Assembly (NCBI RefSeq): GCF_024679245.1 | Contig: NC_090173.1 | Location: 8,590,428 to 8,654,427, forward strand | DNA from: Pseudorasbora parva | Taxonomy: Eukaryota > Chordata > Actinopteri > Cypriniformes > Gobionidae | DNA length: 64,000 bases | Direction of reading: 5' to 3' | Part shown: in pieces, positions 57,257-64,000 of the stretch | How the letters are laid out: each line of letters begins with the position of its first letter | Position numbering within the stretch: position 1 is the stretch's first letter | The notes under the pieces: generated by a model | The model's input: the letters and a program-made list of their open reading frames with translations, nothing else | What the model was told of the DNA's origin: nothing | Databases searched by the model: none | Made by a program: the position numbers and the translations under genes

Positions 57257-57790
57257 TTAAAGGATTAGTTCACCCAAAAATGTAAATTGTGTCATTAATT
57301 CCTCTACCTCATGTGGTTGGACACCCGTCAGACACAGATGAAGATATTAGTGTTGAAATCCAATGGCTCAGAAAGGCCTTCATTGACACCAATGTCATTT
57401 CCTCTCTCAAGACCCATAAAGGCACTAAAGACGTCGTTACAAAGCCCATCTCACTACAGCGGCTCTACAATCATTTATGAAGACACGAGAATAGTTTTTG
57501 TGCAACAACAAAAAAACGAAATAACGACTTATATAGTGATGGGCCGATTTATCGATTCATGATTCGGAGTTGACCGACTTTGGCGATCCGAATCATGAAC
57601 CGATTAACACTGATTCATAACGGTTTGAAGCTTTACGAAGCACTGTTTTGAAATCGGCCATTACTATATAAGTCGTTATTTAGTTGTTTTTTTGTGCACA
57701 AAAACTCTTCTTGTGTCTTCATAAAATGATTGTAGAGCCGCTGTAGTGAGATGGGCTTCATTGATAAGGGAATGATTGATGGGAAATCAT
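57257..57790. mobile_element. TTAA element end with internal foldback
   Basis: Starts TTAAAGGATTAGTTCACCC, whose inverse TGGGTGAACTAACCCTTTAA is at 62199-62218. Between 57440 and 57760 the sequence folds back on itself: CTCACTACAGCGGCTCTACA at 57450 is inverted around 57745, and ATAACGACTTATATAGTGAT at 57521 is inverted around 57670. The right side joins a truncated Gypsy pol. Confidence 0.6.
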
Positions 57791-58890
57791 TGATAAGGGA
57801 ATGATCCAATATGTCCTTGGCAGGAACCCAACTTCTCTCCTCCGGACCGTAACCTTCCCAGTCCACCAAGTACTGGGAATCCTCGTCCCCTCCGTCTAGA
57901 GTCCAGAATGCAATTAACCGAATATGTGGGTTCCCCATCTACGAGGTGCGGCAGGGGGGGAACCGGAGCTGGCGGATTAATGCGGGACTGAAAAACAGGT
58001 TTTAATTTGGAGACATGAAAGGCGGGGTTAATCCTCCCGTACGCTGGAGGTAGTTTGAGGCGGACTGTCACTGAGCTAATGAGCTTAGTGACAGGAAACG
58101 TGCCAATGAATTTGGGAGCGAGCTTATTACTTACGGAACGCAGCGGAATGTTCTTGGTAGAAAGCCACACTTTTTGACCCACGACGTACACGGGAGGCTT
58201 AGACTGGTGGCGATCGGCTTGGGCCTTGGTGCATCTACCTACGTGGAGTAGAGTCTCACGGGCTCTATTCCATGTGTGACGACACCTCTGGACGAATGCG
58301 TGTGCGGAGGGGACCGCGACTTCGGATTCCAGACTGGGAAAGATAGGTGGCTGGTACCCTAAACTACACTTGAACGGAGAGAGGCCCGTAGCCGACACTG
58401 GTAACGAGTTGTGAGCGTACTCAACGCAAGAAATCAGTTGGCTCCAAGAGGAAGGGTTTTTGGCGGCAATACATCATAACACTCGCTCAAGACCTTGGTT
58501 GGCTCATTCAGTTTGACCATTGCTCTGGGGATGGAAACCCGAAGACAGACTAACTGACGCGCCCAGTAATTTACAGAATTCACGCCAAAATTTGGATACA
58601 CATTTGGGGCCCCCTGTCGGAAACCACGTCTGTCGGAAGGCCATGTAAGTGAAAGACGTGGTCTACGACAGCCACCTCTGTCTCCTTGGCGGAAGGTAAT
58701 TTAGGCAAGGGAATAAAATGAACCATTTTCGAGAACCGGTCCACGACGGTCAAAACGACCGTCTTGCCATGGGAGGGCGGGAGGGCGGTAACAAAATCTA
58801 GAGTGATATGGGACCAGGGTCTCGAAGGAACAAACAGTGGGGAGCGATTGGAAGTCTTACCCATGGCGCAAACTGAACAAGCCAAAACAA
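57790..58890 (-). pseudogene. Gypsy integrase core and chromodomain, broken
   Basis: The first frame (58885-58580) shows the first two catalytic Asp residues of the DDE core ([10 protein letters not shown] and DVVSDRGPQ). The Glu region (NGQTE) at about 58520 is followed immediately by a stop and the frame changes. The next frame (58398-57787) reads SATGLSPFKCSLGYQPPIFP, GQKVWLSTKNIPLRSVSNKL and KFIGTFPVTKL. A last frame near 57880 carries the chromodomain ([20 protein letters not shown]), used by chromoviruses for targeting chromatin. The end is fused to the foldback element. Confidence 0.8.
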
Positions 58891-58899
58891 ATTGTCACG

Positions 58900-59649
58900 A
58901 GCCATACCAGGCCACCAAAACCGTTGCTGTACCAAAAAATTGGTTCTATTGACTCCCGGATGGCAAGCTACATTGGAGCTATGACCCCATCGAATTACAT
59001 CGGACCGAACTCCCTCTGGCACAAATAAACGATTCGGTGGGCCACCGGGCAGGGGCGTTACCCCTTCTAAGGCCGATTTGACCTTCGATTTGACCTCCCA
59101 TGTGAGTGACGAGATGATGAGTCTCTCAGGAAAAATGCACTCGGCAGTAGACGGGTGTTCGTTGCGGTCAAAAACGCGAGATAAAGCATCGGGTTTGATG
59201 TTCTTAGAACCCGGCGGTAAATTCAAACGTCCGAAAAAAAGAGCCCACCGAGCCTGCCTAGAGTGGAGTCTTTTGGCAGACCTAATATATTCAAGATTCT
59301 TATGGTCGGTCCAAATGATAAAAGGAACCCCCGCTCCCTCTAACCAATGACGCCATTCCTCCAATGCAAGATTAACTGCCAAAAGTTCCCTGTTACTAAT
59401 GTCGTAATTACATTCGGCTGGCGACAAACGGTGAAATAAAAACGTGCACGGATGCATCTTGTCGTCCGAGGGAGAGCGCTGGGAAAGAACAGCTCCTACC
59501 CCAACCTCTGAAGCGTCCACCTCCACCACAAACTGACGTGATTGATCAGGGGCGATGAGAATGGGAGCCGAAACAAAGTGGCTCTTGAGGTTGGTAAATG
59601 CAGTTTCGGCTGCACCAGACCACCTGAACGTCACTTTGGGGGAGGTCAA
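58900..59649 (-). pseudogene. Gypsy RNase H and integrase zinc-binding region
   Basis: Frame reads [18 protein letters not shown] (first RNase H Asp), [20 protein letters not shown] (Glu), [13 protein letters not shown] (Asp), PDALSRVFD, and then the integrase HH part [14 protein letters not shown] followed by [10 protein letters not shown]. The matching CC pair is in another frame at 58885 (MACSVCAMG), showing a frameshift between them. Confidence 0.82.
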
Positions 59650-59675
59650 CGCTGTCAGAGGCGCGTTGGCTGAAA

Positions 59676-60440
59676 TTACGAATAAAACGTCGATAAAAAT
59701 TGGCGAACCCCAGGAACCTCTGCAGGGCCTTGCCGGAATCTGGGGTTGGCCAATCTATAACTCCTGTAACACAGCTTTAACCTTGTCGGGATCCATGCGC
59801 ATTCCCTCGGACGAGACGATGTGTCCAAGGAACGGAACAGACTGTGCATGGAAAGCGCATTTCTCCGCCTTGAAAAAAACCCATTCGCTAGCAACCTCTG
59901 GAGCACTAGTCGAACGTGCTGGACATGTTCCTGGAGAGACGAAGAAAAAATCAAAATGTCATCCAGGTAGACATAAATGAACTGATCGACCATGTCTCCC
60001 AGCACGTCATTGACTAGTGCTTGGAAGACTGCTGGGGAGTTGGACAGCCCGAAAGGCATGACCAAGTATTCAAAGTGCCCCCTGGGGGTGTTGAAGGCAG
60101 TCTTCCATTCATCCCCCTCTTTTATGCAGACCAAATCATAGGCATTACATAAATCCAATTTTGTGAATATGGATGCTTCCTGCAACCTCTCAAAGGCTGA
60201 AGACATCAACGGCAAAGGATAGGTATTCTTTACCGTGATGTTGTTCAGCCCTCGGTAATCAATGCAAGGTCGCAGGGACCCATCCTTCATACCCACAAAA
60301 AAGAACCCCGGCCCCTCCGGAGAAGAAGAGGGGCGGATGAACTTGGAGGCTAGCGAATCAGAAATATATTCCTCCATGGCCTCCCTTTCTGGAATAGAAA
60401 GGGAGTAAAGCTTGCCCTTAGGTGGAGACGTACCAGGCAT
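59676..60440 (-). pseudogene. Gypsy reverse transcriptase, frameshifted at its end
   Basis: Motifs in order: [77 protein letters not shown] and the catalytic [10 protein letters not shown]. The active-site Y-L-D-D and the upstream D in TKLDL are present. After LLANGFF (near 59880), a run of A/T-rich homopolymer shifts the frame and the thumb region reads as nonsense. The neighbouring RNase H frame starts 27 bp further on. Confidence 0.85.
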
Positions 60441-60456
60441 AAGATCTATTGCACAG

Positions 60457-60893
60457 TCATAGACGATGAGGAGGAAGAGAAGCAGCCATGGACTTACTGA
60501 ACACTTCCTTCAGGTCGAGATACTCCTTGGGCACGTTAGACAAATTCACCGCCTCCTCCTGTAACACAGAACTAGACACAGACGTACGAGCAGACACAAG
60601 ACAAGAGGCATAGCACTGATTACTCCAAGCAGATACCAAACTGCGTCCCCAGTCAACCCTGGGATTATGCTTGACCGACCTGGGATGACCGAGGACGACT
60701 GGCATGAGGGGTGTTTCAGTGATGTAAAAGGTGATAGTCTCAGTGTGATTGCCCGTGATGGTGAGTGTGACAGGGTCAGTGGTGTGAGTGATGGTGGGGA
60801 GTGTCTGTCCGTTGAGGAAGTGTACTGAAATATATAGTCCAAAAACACATTGCAGCTGTGTGACCGGTCTGCCCATTGCACTCTTCCCGGCAA
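60457..60893 (-). pseudogene. Gypsy protease-region remnant
   Basis: Two overlapping frames cover the stretch between gag and reverse transcriptase. One reads GRPVTQLQCVFGLYISVHFL, TDPVTLTITGNHTETITFYI and PLMPVVLGHPRSVKHNPRVD, typical of the C-terminal half of the Gypsy protease and its linker. I do not see a D-S/T-G catalytic triplet. The region changes frame near 60440 before the RT. Confidence 0.55.
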
Positions 60894-60949
60894 AAGAGTT
60901 GCGGACGAGGATTTCCTCAGTGAAGCTCCACCCGACAGTAGCCTTCTCT

Positions 60950-61843
60950 CTACTGCCGGGCTTGATCTTTTAGACAGTTACTGAGGAAATGCCCCGCCGC
61001 ACCACAGTACATACACCGTCCTTCGGTTCTCCGGTGCTCTCTCTCCTGCCGGGAAAACCGAGCTCGACTCACCTGCATGGGCTCGGTGTCGCTGGGTGGG
61101 CTGACCGTGTCTCTCGCCGACGGTTGGACAGGCTCGGTGGGCTCTCTGACAAGGGTGCGCAGGTCTCGCATCTCTATTCGGAAGTCCCCTCGAAGTGCTA
61201 GGTCCATGAGGTCGTCAAGGCAGTGGGGAAGCTCCAGGGCATAAATCTCACGTTGGACACGGTCAGCCAGCCCATACAGGAATCTGTCCCACTGCGCCTC
61301 TTCGTTCCACTTACTCTCAGCGGTCAACATACGAAACTGGATCATGTAATCCGACACAGAGTCCTTGCCTTGGCGTAATTCTGAGAGCTGGCGGGCCGCT
61401 TCACGACCCGTAAGTTCCACTGAGAGTGCTCGGAACGAAGAGCAGCAATGATGGTCGTTTTCCCACACACCCGTTCCCCAGACCGCCGCACGGCTGGACA
61501 GTAGGTTGACCACCAGCGCAACCTTGGCTCTCTCCGTGGTGAGCGTAAGCGGCTGGAGTGAAAAGAACAGAGAACAGCGAGTCAAGAAAGGTCTGCATAA
61601 CTCGGGCTCACCCGCGTATCTCTCTGGTGTGGGGATGCGTGGTTCCAGATGGTTAGGGCCGGCAGCTGGATTGGGGGAAACGGATGGCGGGCTGGGCGCA
61701 GTGGGTGATGTTAGTTGCTTGATTTGAGTCGTGAGCTCGGACACCTGCTTGACTAGTGCCTGCACGGCTCGGCCGTTAGCGGTGACATGCTCCTCCTGCC
61801 ACTCCATCCGCTGACTGTGGGCAGTCAAATACTCCTGCGCTTT
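60950..61843 (-). pseudogene. Gypsy gag with CCHC zinc knuckle, 5'-truncated
   Basis: The frame contains KAQEYLTAHSQRMEWQEEHV near its start, then a matrix/capsid-like region (AVWGTGVWEN, SDYMIQFRMLTAESKW) and a zinc knuckle CMYCGAAGHFLSNC near the end, followed by a stop. Residues before KAQEY (up to 61906) do not look like gag, so the true N-terminus is missing. The capsid part looks intact. The following frame begins 57 bp downstream. Confidence 0.78.
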
Positions 61844-62218
61844 GCACGGGTGCAAAATAGGAATGACACATGCGTCGGTGTACAAAGTCAATTGCGCTGG
61901 GTGCAAGATAGGGCCCCATGGGTTACAATGGAAGACTTCAAGGGTTTACTTTATAAAGTTTTAAACATGGATACTTTTCTTAGACAAAAACATTGCTTTT
62001 CTTTACTTTAGCTTTATTAACCTCCTAGAGCTGTGTGGAGTATGTTATTTCACGGACAGTTGCACTTTTTTGGACTTCAAAACAAAAACGGCCATTCACT
62101 GTCATTACATTACTTTTTAAATATAACTCTGAAAAAAGAAGGTCATATACAGCTAGAATGACTTGAGGGTTAGTAAATCATGGGCTCATTTTCATTTTTG
62201 GGTGAACTAACCCTTTAA
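61844..62218. mobile_element. Right TTAA-type terminus beyond the Gypsy body
   Basis: Includes a 50-bp-spaced direct repeat GGGTGCAAAATAGG/GGGTGCAAGATAGG (61849 and 61899) and ends CATTTTTGGGTGAACTAACC then CTTTAA. The terminus is the inverse of 57257-57283. Either the Gypsy body lies inside one TTAA element or two elements flank it. Confidence 0.5.
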
Positions 62219-63505
62219 TGCAGCACATTTTGTGTGTTATGTGTACACAAATTTGGGCACTGGTAAGGACCCTGGATCCCTGTACATAATTAGGACAGTT
62301 CTCCAGTAGCGCTAACATTGAGTGACATGGCATCTAATGCACAGAATTGACACATGTTGCTATATTTAGTGGCACGGTATCATTTTGTTCAAACATTTTT
62401 TTTATAAATCCAATAAGCAAATACACTGCATTGGTGTGCCTGGCCCTGTAATGACTTCTAGCAGCTGTATTTTAACTAAAAACCATTTGATAATTTTTTT
62501 CTTGCAGATAGAAAAATGATTAACAACATAATACATTTAACTAGAAGAAATGACGTACCCCGTACAGCTAAGTTTGAGATCAGTAAGTGATGGACAGATG
62601 CTGCACCTCTGCATTGGATCTTAAAAAAAAGGATGCTTAAACTTCTGCACCCCTCAGGGAAGAAGCTGTTTCAGACATTGTGTTTATTATCAAGTGTAAG
62701 AAATGTTATAAAAAGAAGGAAAAAAATATTGTATGTAAAAAAGTCAAAGAAAGAAAAAAAAACTGAAAAAGAGAGGAAAATACAGATCATTATTAGCACA
62801 AAGAGAGAAAATAGAAAATTACCACATTGCTATTTTTTTAAAATATATTGGTAATAATAGTCTGTGATGTGTCAAAAACTAAACATGACTCCAACTAGAT
62901 AGGCAAAAGATTCACGATGTGACATCTATGCAAAAGCTTATATCTTTAGATGGTGAGCAAATATTTTAGCTCAATTTAAATGACAACGTATATATTATAC
63001 AGCACACTAGATTTAGTTCACTAGAGTGATCGAGAGGAACCGAACATCCAAGAACTCGGGTAAATATCCAGATTCTCAATCTTTTAACATACAGTTTTGT
63101 TGGCCAGTTAATTTGGCATTTTTCACATTCATTAAGAAAAACAGGCACAGCTTCTATTCTGTATTTCCAGTGACATTGTGAGTTGATCTTTGTCTTCATA
63201 ATCTCCTGAGAATGAGGGGAGCATTTCTTCTGCTGGGTCTTTTGATTGGTGTTCACACCTTTCATATTTTGAGGAAAGCAAACTCTAAAAATCATCAAGA
63301 GATCACAAGAACTGCCATTTTGCGTGCTACTGCCAAGGCCTGCAACAAAACGGTATGAATAAATGTGTCTGTGTTTGTCAGACGAATTATTCTGGCAGAC
63401 ACTGGACTCATTTTTCTCTCAATGTTGTCTCTCATAGTTTTCTGTTCAGTAGTTTTGATAGATTGATTGATTCAAAATAAACCAGCTAAATATTGAGTCT
63501 AAAGT
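62219..63505. other. No gene recognised
   Basis: AT-rich with a lysine-rich low-complexity ORF (62633-62854). No supportable gene, RNA or element boundary. Confidence 0.4.
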
Positions 63506-63957
63506 GTACATTTTGTAGTTACCCAACACCTTTGGGATGAACTGGAGTGGAGATTGGCCTCCTTATCCAACATCAGTGCCTGGCCTGACAAACAGGATGA
63601 ATAGGCAAAAAATTCCCAGAGAAACACTCCAAAATCTTGCGGAAAGCATTCTGTTGAGCTGGAATAGTAAAAACTTCTGACTGGCCATTGAACTGACGTG
63701 CTCATCAAACATAAACGCTCCCGTGTGTATCTGTGCATATCTGCGCATGAAAAGCATAACTGATGTATATTTTTTACAACATGTTTTTGAAGCGCTGATC
63801 ATTGTAGCCAATCACAGACATGTTTGATGAGTGTGTGAACACAATGGCCAGTCAGAGGTGATTACGATTCCAGCTCAACAGCGATCAAATTGGCACATTT
63901 TTAACATTTCAGTAGTGATTTGGTACCGATTTGGTTCCAATTTTGTCCATATAGTGT
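63506..63957 (+). mobile_element. Tc1-like transposon 3' end, with an inserted dispersed repeat
   Basis: 63524-63690 reads, in broken frames, WDELEWRLASLSNISAWPDK and similar, the D-x-L-W-D-E-L-E ending of Tc1 transposases (the catalytic part is missing). TTTTGTCCATATAGTGTA at 63940-63957 is the inverse of the fish Tc1 terminus TACACTATATGGACAAAA. Between them, 63700-63938 is a block shared with 9975-10245. Confidence 0.65.
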
Positions 63958-64000
63958 ATGTAGCCTATATTTATCTAGCTCTATAGATAAAAATCAATCT

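Larger units (their letters stand above)
57790..61843 (-). mobile_element. Chromodomain Ty3/Gypsy retrotransposon body, no LTRs, decayed
   Basis: On the minus strand the order is gag with a zinc knuckle, a protease-region stretch, reverse transcriptase, RNase H, integrase and chromodomain, the order of Ty3/Gypsy chromoviruses such as the fish sushi-type elements. The gag start and the pol end run directly into unrelated DNA and I find no LTR on either side. At least three frame breaks and one in-frame stop make it defective. Confidence 0.85.

Noticed and set aside
57289..57562. Two overlapping short plus-strand ORFs
   Set aside because: They lie within the TTAA-type repeat end and foldback; the sequence is a dispersed repeat and shows no domain.
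62633..62854. Lysine-rich ORF
   Set aside because: A-rich low-complexity translation without supporting features.

Overview
This is a repeat-dense vertebrate nuclear window, most likely from a cypriniform (carp/zebrafish-type) teleost. The basis is a pair of fish-type multi-exon TRIM genes, teleost-style TTAA-flanked and hAT elements, Gypsy, BEL/Pao, LINE and Tc1 debris, long (TG)n tracts and several minisatellites. There is no bacterial-style operon structure, and I recognise no rRNA, tRNA or CRISPR.

Layout. 1-9.9 kb is one uninterrupted satellite with a basic unit of about 78 bp and multi-monomer higher-order repeats. It ends in a disturbed zone (9.9-11.2 kb) where the repeat changes orientation around a decayed Gypsy RNase H fragment. 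11.6-16.1 kb holds a MITE, a (TG)n composite repeat, a Myb/SANT-carrying element, a BEL/Pao pol end and a broken MADF-like gene. 17.0-25.8 kb (minus strand) holds an apparently intact six-exon TRIM gene (RING, B-boxes, coiled coil, PRY-SPRY; 584 aa predicted). 27.8-37.6 kb (minus strand) holds a second, paralogous TRIM gene. Its last exon does not encode B30.2 but splices in frame into a 45-bp minisatellite encoding a 15-residue Pro/Thr/Ser-rich repeat. A decayed B30.2 relic lies beyond the array at 27.8 kb. Its large first intron holds a THAP-domain exon split precisely by a TTAA element, and an hAT element. Another hAT copy sits about 44 bp upstream of its start codon.

38.8-47.8 kb is a nest of elements: a 74-bp minisatellite, an hAT element with an 8-bp target duplication that itself contains two other elements, and further MITEs. 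48.2 kb has a LINE endonuclease fragment. 49.5-52.4 kb is a purine-rich GTCGGAATTGC minisatellite. 52.4-54.0 kb is a retroelement gag-like ORF cut by a TTAA element. 55.5-55.9 kb is a (TG)n composite. 57.3-62.2 kb is an LTR-less, frameshifted chromodomain Gypsy body between TTAA-type termini. The right end holds a broken Tc1-like element.

The two TRIM genes are tandem duplicates with the same exon lengths and phases and probably belong to the fish antiviral/E3-ligase TRIM expansion. Nearly everything else is mobile or tandem DNA, often nested, with target-site duplications that let the insertion order be read. Exon boundaries, translations and alignments were read by eye; no database search was run.
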